Of a DNA stretch of 38,326 nt, positions 6,863 through 14,167 are shown one piece after another (the stretch's first letter is position 1; every line of letters starts with the position of its first letter). The notes beneath the pieces were generated by a model. It saw only the letters and a list, made by a program, of their open reading frames with translations. It ran no database searches and was not told the origin of the DNA. The position numbers and the translations under genes are program-made. The stretch comes from a virus: IMG/VR virus record IMGVR_UViG_3300020471_000696, positions 1 to 38,326 of that record; one strand, 5' to 3'.

Positions 6863-9091
6863 TTACTTAGGTAAATTAAATCGTGCTTGCGGTATTGTTT
6901 TAGGTAGTTCTGTATTAACTTGTTGTTGAGGTTGTACCTCAGGTGCGTCAATACTAAATGATTTCATCATTTCTCGCATTTCTTCTACCGCTAATTTAGT
7001 TCTTGATTTTATTTCCTCTTGGTTAATATCTTTGTTGCTTTGTATTTCCATGCTTGTTATGTCAGACTCAAACTTTAATAATGCTTTTTGAAAATCTAAC
7101 ATCATTTTATCTCTTTGGAATTTAAGGTCAGCTTGCTTACGCTGATTTTCACCTTGTATTTGTGCAAGACTGACTTTCTCAAACTCAGTTGGTGGTTTAG
7201 GTTGAGGTTGAGGTAATTCTTGCGTTGATGGGTCAAGGAAAAATTGTTCTGCATCTTGCATACCTGCGGTTTCAACCATGCGTTGTAGTGTTGTAAATAT
7301 CTTATCAAGATTAACTAAAGGATATTCTGGGTTGCCTTGTAGTCTTAGTGCCTGTATTTGACGCTCTAATATATTATTTAAGAAAAGCATCTTTCTATCT
7401 TCACTGCCACTGCCTAAACCTGATGTAATTGTTATGTTGCATCTATCACGCCACTCATAAGGTTTGTATGCAATAAATTTATTAGTAACCATCACAACAT
7501 CGTCTTTGTCTTGATGTTTTACAACCACCTCAAATATTTTTTTACCTAAATCTTTAATACCAGTATTTGCAAATGTTCTTGCAAAAAACTCAATACGAGA
7601 TTGTGCTGAGTTCATAACTTGATTAAGACCAGTAGATGTTTGCGAGTTAAGTGCATCTGCATTTAACCCCATTGATGTTTTAGATACACCTGTTCTTTGC
7701 TCTTTCAGTTCATCGTAATATTTTAAAATAGGAAATGCGATGTCATTGATTGGTTGAGCAGGTAGTGACGATACCGCCTCTTGCGGTGAACCTTTTACTC
7801 TTACAATCATGTTAGGTCTGTTTGTTAAAATATCAGATATGTTTGTCAGACTATCGTTTACAATTAATCTGTTGTTTGAAAGTCCATAAATGTTATCGTT
7901 AATAGACCGCATGATGAATGATTTTACAGTTTGTACATCTTCAACCATCTCAGCTATTGACCTACCATAAAATCTATGAGGCATAATGATTGGTGTTAAA
8001 CTAACAAAAGGCATTGTATCGTATGGCTCATCATCAAGCATGATTGCACCATTGTTGCCTGCAACTGTTACCTTGCGTAATTCTGCTTTACCTTTACCCT
8101 CATAATCACACTTGACATAACACTCATAAATTTCGACCTCTTGAGTTGCGTAATCTAAATTATTTTTTTGACTGTTTCTGTCAGTATCATCGTGCCTTGC
8201 CTCTTCCTCGCTATTGTATTCTGACTCGTATGCACTTGGTATGGTTTCTACTATATCTTTATCAAAACCTAATTCTAATAATTCACCTCTGGTTTTTCTG
8301 CATCGTTGAGCAACAAAGTTTGCAGTGTTTATACTTTTTGCTCTGCTCTCAATTAAAAATTCCTCTGGTGGTATGCCATCTATTCTGACCTGACCATTTT
8401 TAATAGTGCGATGCACAACGATGTCATGTTTTTTTGGAGCAGGTACACTTTGCATCATACCATTATCAATCATCATGCCATCAGGTGTTTGCATCGGTGG
8501 CGTTGGTATTTCCATCATACCATCTGCATCAACCTCAATACCCTCAGGTATCATGTCTGTATCTATTGTTTCTGTATGTTCGATAACCTCAACATCGTCA
8601 TCTGCAACTAACTCAGTAAACTGTTCATCATCAAGGCTTTCGTATTCCTCACGCTCTACCTTGTCTGATTTTTCCCAATATATTTTTAAAAAACCATTTT
8701 TTTCAATGAGTGCATCTTTAATCATGTTGTGTAGCAATACCCAACCCTCATTCTTTTTATAGAAAATATGATTGATGTAATCTGATGCTTGTTTTGCGAC
8801 CTCTATATCCTCTGCACCTACTGGCTCTGCTCTGAACAACTGATTGCTTGCAGTAAATATTTTCATCAGTTGTGCCATAAGGCTCTCAACTGCATCAGCA
8901 GTATCGCTTGATATAACCTGACTACGACCCTCAATCTCGTTACCCATTTCTGAGCCAAGATAATATTCTACTGCTCTTTCACGCTCTTGCGATAATGTAC
9001 CACCATAATAACTTTCACTGGTGGTAATATGATTACCGATTAAATTTTTCAATTCATCTTCGGTAATTTTTGTATTTTTTCTTCTTGCCAT
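6863..9091 (-). CDS. Portal protein, P22-like podovirus type (742 aa)
   Basis: The large 742-residue protein has the order expected of long podoviral portals. The N-terminus (YYGGTLSQERERAVEYYLG, GRSQVISSDTADAVESLMAQ) is followed by a wing region with an acidic insertion (about residues 155-180) and a Met/Pro-rich loop. A conserved central part follows (GIPPEEFLIE, FYGRSIAEMVEDVQ, FIMRSINDNIYG), then the clip/stem (GSGSEDRKMLFLN), and finally a long Gln-rich, coiled-coil-like C-terminal barrel (about 640-742). It forms the dodecameric ring through which DNA enters and leaves. It lies directly downstream of the large terminase gene with a 3-base gap. Confidence 0.92.
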   Translation of the reverse strand: MARRKNTKITEDELKNLIGNHITTSESYYGGTLSQERERAVEYYLGSEMGNEIEGRSQVISSDTADAVESLMAQLMKIFTASNQLFRAEPVGAEDIEVAKQASDYINHIFYKKNEGWVLLHNMIKDALIEKNGFLKIYWEKSDKVEREEYESLDDEQFTELVADDDVEVIEHTETIDTDMIPEGIEVDADGMMEIPTPPMQTPDGMMIDNGMMQSVPAPKKHDIVVHRTIKNGQVRIDGIPPEEFLIESRAKSINTANFVAQRCRKTRGELLELGFDKDIVETIPSAYESEYNSEEEARHDDTDRNSQKNNLDYATQEVEIYECYVKCDYEGKGKAELRKVTVAGNNGAIMLDDEPYDTMPFVSLTPIIMPHRFYGRSIAEMVEDVQTVKSFIMRSINDNIYGLSNNRLIVNDSLTNISDILTNRPNMIVRVKGSPQEAVSSLPAQPINDIAFPILKYYDELKEQRTGVSKTSMGLNADALNSQTSTGLNQVMNSAQSRIEFFARTFANTGIKDLGKKIFEVVVKHQDKDDVVMVTNKFIAYKPYEWRDRCNITITSGLGSGSEDRKMLFLNNILERQIQALRLQGNPEYPLVNLDKIFTTLQRMVETAGMQDAEQFFLDPSTQELPQPQPKPPTEFEKVSLAQIQGENQRKQADLKFQRDKMMLDFQKALLKFESDITSMEIQSNKDINQEEIKSRTKLAVEEMREMMKSFSIDAPEVQPQQQVNTELPKTIPQARFNLPK

Positions 9092-9094
9092 AAA

Positions 9095-10396
9095 TTAAAC
9101 TATTCCTGCTGAGTTATATTCTAAAGGTTGTGACCAGTCGCTTGTACGCATATTGCCTACCGCTAAACCAGTTCTAAGTGCATCAGCACAATGACTATGC
9201 TCATTATGCAAGGGTCTATCCCTGAAAATATTGTGCCTGCTATCGTAAACTTTGGTATAACCTTTTAAATGGTTAATACCTAAGGCACACATTCTCTCAT
9301 CAAACCAAAAATTATCGAATTGATGTCTTACTTGAGCGATGCCATCTTGTATCGGTATTTTAGGTGCTATATCAATGTTATTGATGCCTAACTCGCTTAG
9401 TATCTGAAACCTTGATACACCTAAACTTAAATCTCTCACTTTGATGTCATGAGGCATAACAACTCTTGTTATGTTGTATTGTTTCTTATGTAGTAAGTCA
9501 GCTAGATATTGTAAACCCTCACCGCTATATTCTTCATACTCTAAAAACCTGTATTCATGTCTGTTGCGTTGAACATACCATAAACTTGTCATGTCATTAA
9601 TGCCGATGTCTGCATAAACCTCAGTCTCTAGGTCAACATCTTCATCAATTTGTCCAATGCGACCCTCATCGTATGCTTTCTGCACATACGCTCCATAATA
9701 TGAGCCACTAATGTTTGCACTAAACGAAACCTCAAACTCTTGCTCGTATGAGTCCAGACCCATAATCTTTTTAGCTTGCTCTAACTCATCGTCTGGTACA
9801 ACTTTTGTTTCACTGACTGGTAAAAGTAAACCTTGCCACTCTTTACCGCTTTCTTCGCTTATTGCGTGCTGATAAACTTTATAAAAATAATTCTGTAGCT
9901 TTGGTGTACCAATGAAAACGCATCTGGTCTTTTCACCATTTAATTCATTTCTATCAACTAATGCAGGTCTAATAATCTGGTTAAATAATTCCTCATTAAC
10001 CATTTGTGTTTCATCAATGCAACAAAAGTCAATGGCACGCCCTCTTAGACGCTCACCACCATCATTTGCACCGACCAACTGCATACGACTACCATTTGAA
10101 AACTCACAACTGAGTTCAGTCTTGTTAAAAACTACATCAGGTATGTTTTTTGTCATAGTTTGCCAATAATCAAAATGGATTGCTTTGCCCATGCTGATTG
10201 TTGGAGTCACAATATATCCACGCCAGTTCGGTTTCTTGGTTTTCAATGCCTCTCGTATCATGTGCATTGTAAGAGCCAAACTCTTACCAAATCGCCTATG
10301 ACACACCGCTACAACGAAACGATGTTTGTCTATTAAATCGTGTAAGACTTTTTGATAAGGTCTAGGCTTATAGGGTATAATAATTTCTTTTGCCAT
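9095..10396 (-). CDS. terL: Terminase large subunit (433 aa)
   Basis: This is the packaging ATPase and nuclease. Walker A is VCHRRFGKS (residues 31-39, the Arg-rich terminase form) and Walker B with the catalytic Glu is IDFCCIDE (122-129). The RNase H-type nuclease domain supplies candidate metal-binding acidic residues at D263 (YADIG), D317 (PHDIK) and D405 (HCADALR). At 433 residues it is compact but has both domains. It works with the small subunit encoded at 12230-12631 and docks on the portal encoded immediately downstream. An intact motif set suggests a functional enzyme. Confidence 0.95.
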   Translation of the reverse strand: MAKEIIIPYKPRPYQKVLHDLIDKHRFVVAVCHRRFGKSLALTMHMIREALKTKKPNWRGYIVTPTISMGKAIHFDYWQTMTKNIPDVVFNKTELSCEFSNGSRMQLVGANDGGERLRGRAIDFCCIDETQMVNEELFNQIIRPALVDRNELNGEKTRCVFIGTPKLQNYFYKVYQHAISEESGKEWQGLLLPVSETKVVPDDELEQAKKIMGLDSYEQEFEVSFSANISGSYYGAYVQKAYDEGRIGQIDEDVDLETEVYADIGINDMTSLWYVQRNRHEYRFLEYEEYSGEGLQYLADLLHKKQYNITRVVMPHDIKVRDLSLGVSRFQILSELGINNIDIAPKIPIQDGIAQVRHQFDNFWFDERMCALGINHLKGYTKVYDSRHNIFRDRPLHNEHSHCADALRTGLAVGNMRTSDWSQPLEYNSAGIV

Positions 10397-10397
10397 G

Positions 10398-10649
10398 TTA
10401 CCATGCTTTACAACTCCAATACCTAGCGGATAGTTTACTCAAACCCCCCTTATCGCACCCATGCCTTGCACGAAAACTTTTACGCCTTGATGGAATATTT
10501 TTTTTAATTTTCATATTGGCATCGCCAAATCGTATCATTTTGACTTTGCCATTCTCTCTTGCGAGTACAACAGACTTTTTACCGCCCTTTTTAGAGCGTT
10601 TAGGTTTATTATATCCGCTAAATCGCTCACCTCTATAGGTGATAGACAT
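10398..10649 (-). CDS. Conserved small basic protein with YWSCKAW C-terminus (83 aa)
   Basis: The basic 83-residue protein contains IRFGDANMKIKKNIPSRR, then KSFRARHGCDK and the C-terminal ARYWSCKAW. This combination is, from memory, a conserved domain (I believe DUF6321) found in phage and other viral sequences and often encoded near the terminase. Two cysteines and a histidine (RHGC, WSC) could bind metal. It starts 2 bases after the 62-aa gene and ends 1 base before the terminase ATG. Function is unknown; a virion or packaging accessory is plausible from context. Confidence 0.75.
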   Translation of the reverse strand: MSITYRGERFSGYNKPKRSKKGGKKSVVLARENGKVKMIRFGDANMKIKKNIPSRRKSFRARHGCDKGGLSKLSARYWSCKAW

Positions 10650-10651
10650 TG

Positions 10652-10840
10652 CTATCTTCTACGAAAAGGGTTATAGCCACTATTCATTAACTGCATAGCC
10701 TCTCTTTCAGTAAATTGACCGCCTAGAGTGTTTTTAAGATTTTTTTTTACAAGTTTTCTTAACATTTCTCTTTCAGTCATTTGCCCACCAAACATTAATT
10801 GTTGCAAGTGTGCTAGTTCTCTTTCAGTGAATTGGCTCAT
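10652..10840 (-). CDS. Triple-QxTERE-repeat small protein (62 aa)
   Basis: The protein is built from three copies of one motif: SQFTERE (residues 2-8), GGQMTERE (18-25) and LGGQFTERE (39-47), each followed by a short helix, ending in YNPFRRR. The last unit, TLGGQFTERE to YNP, recurs in the 421-residue internal virion protein encoded at 30550-31815 (residues about 261-281). Its ATG overlaps the stop of the preceding 26-aa peptide gene (ATGA). The shared motif suggests that the two proteins bind the same partner during assembly or ejection; this is inference. I know no characterised family. Confidence 0.75.
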   Translation of the reverse strand: MSQFTERELAHLQQLMFGGQMTEREMLRKLVKKNLKNTLGGQFTEREAMQLMNSGYNPFRRR

Positions 10841-10917
10841 TTTTTCTTACCTTTTTTCTTACCTTTTTTCTTATCTTTTCTTTTACTGCCTTTAGCAGTT
10901 TTTTTCATTCCTCGCAT
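10837..10917 (-). CDS. Polylysine-type micro-protein (26 aa)
   Basis: A 26-codon ORF encodes MRGMKKTAKGSKRKDKKKGK followed by KKGKKK. It starts with ATG at 10917, 8 bases after AAAGG; a second ATG three codons on overlaps the previous gene's stop. Its TGA overlaps the ATG of the next gene. More than half of the residues are Lys or Arg. The DNA contains a short tandem repeat (AAAGGTAAG units), so slippage could vary its length. It could be a DNA-condensing peptide, but coupling and a ribosome-binding site are the only evidence that it is made. Confidence 0.5.
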   Translation of the reverse strand: MRGMKKTAKGSKRKDKKKGKKKGKKK

Positions 10918-11444
10918 TTTTTTAACCTTTCATAAGTTTTTCGTTTTAAGACTGTTGCCTCGTAATAATCTTTTGACCAGTGTTTGTAAAAACCCTGCTT
11001 TTTAAGAATATCACTAGCACTTTCAAGTTTTTCGTATGATTGTATTAAAATCATAAGAAACTCATTATCTGACTGCCAGTCAGTATTTTCTAAAAAATCT
11101 ACACTCTCAATATCGGTATGAGGGTGAGATGCCATTAAATAAACATCTTTGGGTACAAAGACATGATTGAGGGCATGAACATAATCATCAACCTCATCTG
11201 ATGTAACCTCTAAGTCAGGGCAAGCAATAATACAAATATCCTTGCCATTTTTATGAAACCTATTGCACTCTACAATTATGTTCCTTATTAAATCCTCGCC
11301 ATCGTCAACCACCAAAATTTTAATTTTATCGTTTTTTCTGGCGGTTTTTGCATAAGGGCAAACTGGTTTATTGCCAAGCAAAGGGTTAGGGTGTTCAAGA
11401 AAGTCCTTTGACCAAGACAGAATATCCTGCTCAATAGTTCGCAT
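10905..11444 (-). CDS. Conserved phage protein with CPYAKTAR motif, unknown function (179 aa)
   Basis: The 179-residue soluble protein has an N-terminal helix (MRTIEQDILSWSKDFL) followed by VCPYAKTAR near residue 28 and a KILVVDDGEDLIRN strand-turn. This resembles the WxxxxxxxxxxCPFAK start of DUF1415-like proteins, but I cannot confirm the link. A hydrophobic core strand (DICIIACPDLEV) and a basic C-terminus follow. It lies between two very basic small genes in the packaging cluster. Function is unknown. Confidence 0.7.
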   Translation of the reverse strand: MRTIEQDILSWSKDFLEHPNPLLGNKPVCPYAKTARKNDKIKILVVDDGEDLIRNIIVECNRFHKNGKDICIIACPDLEVTSDEVDDYVHALNHVFVPKDVYLMASHPHTDIESVDFLENTDWQSDNEFLMILIQSYEKLESASDILKKQGFYKHWSKDYYEATVLKRKTYERLKKCEE

Positions 11445-11603
11445 CTACTTAGTCTTTTTTCTTTTACGCTTTGCCTTGTTTTTTTTACTGTTTGGAAACC
11501 CTTTTTGCATATCTTTGTATGCTTTAGCTGAAATTGTGCTTTTTTTCTTTGGTCTTGATATACCTTTGCGTTTCCTACGATTAATATTTTCGTATAGGCT
11601 CAT
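11445..11603 (-). CDS. Small basic terminase-region protein (52 aa)
   Basis: The 52-residue product starts MSLYENINRRKRKGISRPKK, continues KSTISAKAYKDMQKGFPNS and ends in a run of Lys/Arg. The pattern of an N-terminal LYxNIxxRK, a central STISxKAYxxM and a basic tail is one I recall from many marine phages close to the terminase genes. AGAGG precedes the ATG at good spacing and the stop abuts the next gene's ATG. Function is unknown; the charge suggests contact with DNA or the capsid. Confidence 0.72.
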   Translation of the reverse strand: MSLYENINRRKRKGISRPKKKSTISAKAYKDMQKGFPNSKKNKAKRKRKKTK

Positions 11604-11617
11604 ATTTTACCTCTTTT

Positions 11618-11830
11618 TTAGTGAATTGTTTTAGATTTATTTTGTACTGTTATTTTGTCAGACAAACTTTTACGAAATAAAATCAATTTTTTATTTCTAA
11701 TGGTATTATCGAGCAGGTCAGCAAATTCCTGACGCTCAATATCAGATACAAACCCCCCTACTGACAGGATTACTAGGTCAGCATCATCATCGACTAGTAT
11801 ATTGAATAGATAATCATTGCGTGAAAACAT
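11618..11830 (-). CDS. Small protein at the head of the packaging operon, unknown function (70 aa)
   Basis: I take the internal ATG (MFSRNDYLFNILVDDDADLV) as the start because GAGAGG lies 8 bases before it; an ORF start 33 bases further upstream would translate through a strong palindrome and this ribosome-binding site. The acidic N-terminus is followed by a basic C-terminus (NKKLILFRKSLSDKITVQNK). It is the first gene downstream of the 400-base intergenic control region. No family recognised. Confidence 0.65.
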   Translation of the reverse strand: MFSRNDYLFNILVDDDADLVILSVGGFVSDIERQEFADLLDNTIRNKKLILFRKSLSDKITVQNKSKTIH

Positions 11831-12229
11831 ATAAGAACCTCTCTTTGTGTGTGTGACTGACAACCATTGTCAGTGTCTAGCAGTCAGAAAAAAAATATGG
11901 GGCGGTCATCTGCCAAAACCCACCTTAGAATGATTCTAAAGTAGAAAATGGCTCTAAACTGCCATAAAATATGTATAAAAATTATACATAAATAAATAAA
12001 TAAATTAAAAGACCTACTCTAAATCTTTTATGCCTTGTAATAGAGCCAAAAACTGTACCGCTTTGTCAAATTTGACTCAATGTTTGTACCAAATCTTGTA
12101 AAAAATGGCGGAAAACTGCCAAATATTGTAAAGTGTTGCAAAAATATCACATTTTCTTACGAGGAGTCTGGTCTATTTTTGTTTGCGTCAGCGTAGGTTT
12201 GCAAGTTAAGTAGTTGATATTATTGATTA
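11831..12229. promoter_or_regulatory. 400-base non-coding region between small and large terminase clusters, with palindromes and iteron-like repeats
   Basis: No convincing gene is present on either strand. The region holds a perfect palindrome at 11856-11874 (ACTGACAA-cca-TTGTCAGT), another at 11925-11939 (TTAGAAT-G-ATTCTAA), a 20-base element present twice at 11945-11964 and 12102-12121 (17 of 20 matches, each with an ATGGC/GCCA inverted repeat), a 14-base direct repeat spaced exactly 30 bases (12089-12102 and 12119-12132, 13 of 14 matches), and an AAAT microsatellite near 11987-12004. It lies directly downstream of the small terminase gene. A packaging (pac/cos) site, a replication origin or a late control region are all possible. 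Confidence 0.6.
11945..12121. repeat. Duplicated 20-base element with internal inverted repeat
   Basis: Copies at 11945-11964 and 12102-12121 share AAAATGGC, then three variable bases (TCT or GGA), then AAACTGCCA. Both contain ATGGC and GCCA as inverted arms with an 8-base spacer, so each is a candidate site for a dimeric DNA-binding protein. The start-to-start distance is 157 bases, about 15 helical turns. Confidence 0.75.
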
Positions 12230-12239
12230 CTACTCTTGC
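12201..12239. terminator. Stem-loop overlapping the end of the small terminase gene
   Basis: Inverted arms GCAAG...CTTGC and AGTAGT...ACTACT enclose a 14-base AT-rich loop; the right arm contains the terS stop. There is no T-run on either side, so it may be a weak terminator or an mRNA 3' stabiliser. Confidence 0.35.
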
Positions 12240-12631
12240 CATTTAAATACAACAGGCTCATCTTTACTACCAGAAACCTGTAATTGTGTGCTTGTACCAA
12301 AGCGTTTCGGTTGTAATTTACCTAAGTTCCACTGTATTTGCTGTTGTTTTAGCTTAACAGCGTTCACTCTTGCAATGCTTACACCTTTTGGGTCTAATGC
12401 ATCTTTGGTCAATTTGTTTAATTCCTCGTCTAATTCTGCAAGTTGTAAGTCGCATGATGCAACCTTTGCCTGATGATACCTGTTCATCAAGTCAGCATCT
12501 TTAGCCAGATAGTTACACCAAGTCTGAAATGTAATTGGTGGGTCAATCAACCTGATTGCCTCTTTAATTGTCTTGCTCTCAAGTATATGCTGAATGATGA
12601 TGTCTATATTCTTTTTGGTAAGTTTAGCCAT
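12230..12631 (-). CDS. terS: Terminase small subunit (133 aa)
   Basis: The N-terminal helix-turn-helix-like region (IIIQHILESKTIKEAIRLID, then TFQTWCNYL, about residues 10-42) precedes a central helix with YHQAKVASCDLQLAELDEEL. The C-terminal part, VSIARVNAVKLKQQQIQWNL followed by GKLQPKRFG, closely follows the pattern of phage small terminases (R-x-x-x-x-K-WxxxKLxPKxYG). It recognises the packaging start site and loads the large subunit. It is unusually far from terL (six small genes lie between). Its ATG shares a base with the stop of the 39-aa membrane-protein gene. Confidence 0.82.
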   Translation of the reverse strand: MAKLTKKNIDIIIQHILESKTIKEAIRLIDPPITFQTWCNYLAKDADLMNRYHQAKVASCDLQLAELDEELNKLTKDALDPKGVSIARVNAVKLKQQQIQWNLGKLQPKRFGTSTQLQVSGSKDEPVVFKWQE

Positions 12632-12750
12632 TAAGTGACAATAAATATTACAATCACTAATACAACTATACCAATGATGGCTTGATATTTCCTATCAAGT
12701 TCACTGTATTTAGCCCAAATATCGCTTGCGATTCGTTTAATTTTATCCAT
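12631..12750 (-). CDS. Small single-span membrane protein (39 aa)
   Basis: The product starts MDKIKRIASDIWAKYSELDR, then KYQ, and ends in one transmembrane segment (AIIGIVVLVIVIFIVT). The TAATG junction couples it to the small terminase gene. It has no recognisable family; small membrane proteins of this form act as holin-like or inhibitory peptides in some phages, but nothing here shows that. Confidence 0.6.
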   Translation of the reverse strand: MDKIKRIASDIWAKYSELDRKYQAIIGIVVLVIVIFIVT

Positions 12751-12778
12751 AATTTATTGAAATATTTAATGAAAAGCA

Positions 12779-12797
12779 CGATAGACACAATCTATCG
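12779..12797 (-). terminator. Possible terminator-like hairpin upstream of the 39-aa gene
   Basis: A 7-bp stem CGATAGA/TCTATCG with a 5-base loop is followed on the minus strand by TGCTTTT. The T-run is short, so termination would be partial at best. A minus-strand TTGACA (about 12835-12840) lies ahead of it without a well-spaced -10, so a promoter here is uncertain. Confidence 0.35.
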
Positions 12798-12857
12798 CTA
12801 ATTATAACTAGATATTGACCATTTTGGCTTGTGTTGTCAATATATAGTTGTATTCAG

Positions 12858-13277
12858 CTATTTTAACGATGAGATATATTTATCAATACCACCTTGATTA
12901 TTGATATTGTTTTGCAGGTCAACCAAGATACCAAGATATTTCATGCGTATTGCCTCATGGCTCATACCATAAAGTTTTGCTAATTTCCTATAAGAGTTAC
13001 CCTGATGCCTGATATACACTAACTTTCTATCATCTAAGGGTAAGGTCAAGCCAAGTTGCGTAGCACGCCAGTATTGGTCATAATCTTTGCTCAGTAACAC
13101 TGTTCTAGGTTGTTCCTTGTTCTTCCACTGTTTCTTATTGACCTTATCGCTAAATTCTTCAGGGTATTCCCATTTCATCATCTGCATTTTTAACTTAGGT
13201 GGTTTGACTGAGGGTAAATGCTTATCTATGTACCAAAAATCATCGAATAATTGGATTAAATCGACCAGTTTAATCAT
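12858..13277 (-). CDS. DUF6362-like protein with sigma-type helix-turn-helix (139 aa)
   Basis: The N-terminus carries a Trp/Pro-rich stretch (FDDFWYIDKHLPSVKPPKLK). The C-terminal half has LPLDDRKLVYIRHQGNSYRK followed by LAKLYGMSHEAIRMKY, a helix-turn-helix of the sigma region 4 type. The layout resembles phage DUF6362 proteins as I remember them. Binding to DNA is likely; acting as a late-gene regulator or origin protein is inference. It overlaps the upstream 80-aa gene by 8 bases. Confidence 0.65.
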   Translation of the reverse strand: MIKLVDLIQLFDDFWYIDKHLPSVKPPKLKMQMMKWEYPEEFSDKVNKKQWKNKEQPRTVLLSKDYDQYWRATQLGLTLPLDDRKLVYIRHQGNSYRKLAKLYGMSHEAIRMKYLGILVDLQNNINNQGGIDKYISSLK

Positions 13278-13512
13278 TCAGGTACTTATCAATCTCTTGT
13301 TGTTGTTTTGTTGGTTCTATGTGCGTATTTGCACGATTAAGGGCATTTAAGTACTTTTGGTTTCTCTTATTCCTGTTTATCGCATCTATGTAGTGTGGTT
13401 TTTTGTACTTACTCACTCTGTTAATTAATTCGTCTATACCATCTACTGAAAACCTTTTCTTTGGTATTGTAAGTTCACTTAAATCAAATTCTTTCAGTTC
13501 ACTCGCTTTCAT
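13270..13512 (-). CDS. Small charged protein, unknown function (80 aa)
   Basis: The 80-residue hydrophilic protein is rich in Lys, Asn, Glu and Asp (MKASELKEFDLSELTIPKKR), with a helical C-terminus (EPTKQQQEIDKYLND). AAAAAGGA lies at suitable spacing before the ATG. It is sandwiched between two helix-turn-helix genes and overlaps the next one. By position it might be a replication accessory (a helicase-loader-like small protein), but no motif supports this. Confidence 0.65.
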   Translation of the reverse strand: MKASELKEFDLSELTIPKKRFSVDGIDELINRVSKYKKPHYIDAINRNKRNQKYLNALNRANTHIEPTKQQQEIDKYLND

Positions 13513-13561
13513 AATATTTATTTCCTTTTTAGTATTAATATAAGTTTAAGTATTAATAGGT

Positions 13562-13596
13562 GGACTCATACGCCCTGAGGGTAGGCGTATATGTCC
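13562..13596 (-). promoter_or_regulatory. Imperfect stem-loop in the gap after the initiator-like gene
   Basis: Arms GGAC + ATACGCC pair with GGCGTAT + GTCC across a 2x2 internal loop and a 9-base apical loop that itself contains part of CCC...GGG. It is GC-rich against an AT-rich background and lies in the 92-base gap ahead of the 80-aa gene. No T-run follows. It may control translation or processing of the downstream mRNA. Confidence 0.55.
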
Positions 13597-13604
13597 GCAC
13601 CCCT

Positions 13605-14012
13605 CTAATCATTATTCACAACCATTTTAAGGTATTTACGCTTAAAGTTATCGCTCTCAATATGTTTCTTACTCTGTTTAATGGTGTTCTGTTTCTTATT
13701 CAGTGCATCAATCATCTCTTTATCTAAGAAATATTTGTTGCTTACGCCCTTTTTCTTTTGTACCTGCACCCATTGCAACAATCCCATCATCTTCAATTCA
13801 TGTAATAATCGCCTGACTTGTCTCGTACTGATTTTCAGCTTGTCAGATAAATACTTTTGGCTTGGGTGTATTCCATCTTTGTTAAACTGATAGAACCCCA
13901 ATAAAGTGACATAAAGCCATTTAGCCTGAGGTGAGCAATCCCATTTGTGAATCTCAGTGATTGCAACCTTAGTAAATCGTTTCTTAGGATTTAATATATC
14001 ATCGTGGCTCAT
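13605..14012 (-). CDS. Helix-turn-helix protein, candidate replication initiator (135 aa)
   Basis: Residues about 20-95 form a winged-helix region: CSPQAKWLYVTLLGFYQFNK, then HPSQKYLSDKLKISTRQVRR and LLHELKMMGLLQWV. This is the HTH_36/lambda O N-terminal pattern of origin-binding phage replication proteins and some plasmid initiators. The C-terminus is basic. With no phage polymerase, helicase or primase in the window, it is the best candidate for recruiting host replication proteins. A transcriptional regulator is the alternative. Its ATG overlaps the stop of the 52-aa gene. Confidence 0.65.
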   Translation of the reverse strand: MSHDDILNPKKRFTKVAITEIHKWDCSPQAKWLYVTLLGFYQFNKDGIHPSQKYLSDKLKISTRQVRRLLHELKMMGLLQWVQVQKKKGVSNKYFLDKEMIDALNKKQNTIKQSKKHIESDNFKRKYLKMVVNND

Positions 14013-14167
14013 CGCTTATCCAATCCATGAAAGAACCATAAATCACTAATTTGTGTCCTCATTATCTCGTACTCGTCATGCCACCAATTCTGGTCAACAA
14101 TCTTTTCATTTTGGTAAAAGATAGCGATTTGCAGGCAAATTATGATAGTTAGTAAAAATTTATTCAT
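14009..14167 (-). CDS. Small N-terminally anchored protein (52 aa)
   Basis: It is joined by ATGA overlaps to the genes on both sides. The product has an N-terminal hydrophobic helix (FLLTIIICLQIAIFY, residues about 4-18) and a polar, Trp-rich remainder (VDQNWWHDEYEIMRT) predicted to lie outside the membrane core. No family is recognised. The double overlap supports that it is translated. Confidence 0.6.
   Translation of the reverse strand: MNKFLLTIIICLQIAIFYQNEKIVDQNWWHDEYEIMRTQISDLWFFHGLDKR

Noticed and set aside
8406-8762. Plus-strand ORF of 118 codons inside the portal gene
   Set aside because: Antisense to the acidic, Met-rich part of the portal; its Ser/Ile/Cys-rich product reflects the complementary codons.
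11831-11863. N-terminal extension of the 70-aa gene at 11618
   Set aside because: The extension would include the 11856 palindrome and the GAGAGG that is well spaced for the internal ATG.
11981-12010. Leftward promoter with ATTATA (TATAAT) near 11981
   Set aside because: The -35 at 17 bases is TTTAAT inside an AAAT microsatellite; AT-rich sequence gives such boxes by chance.
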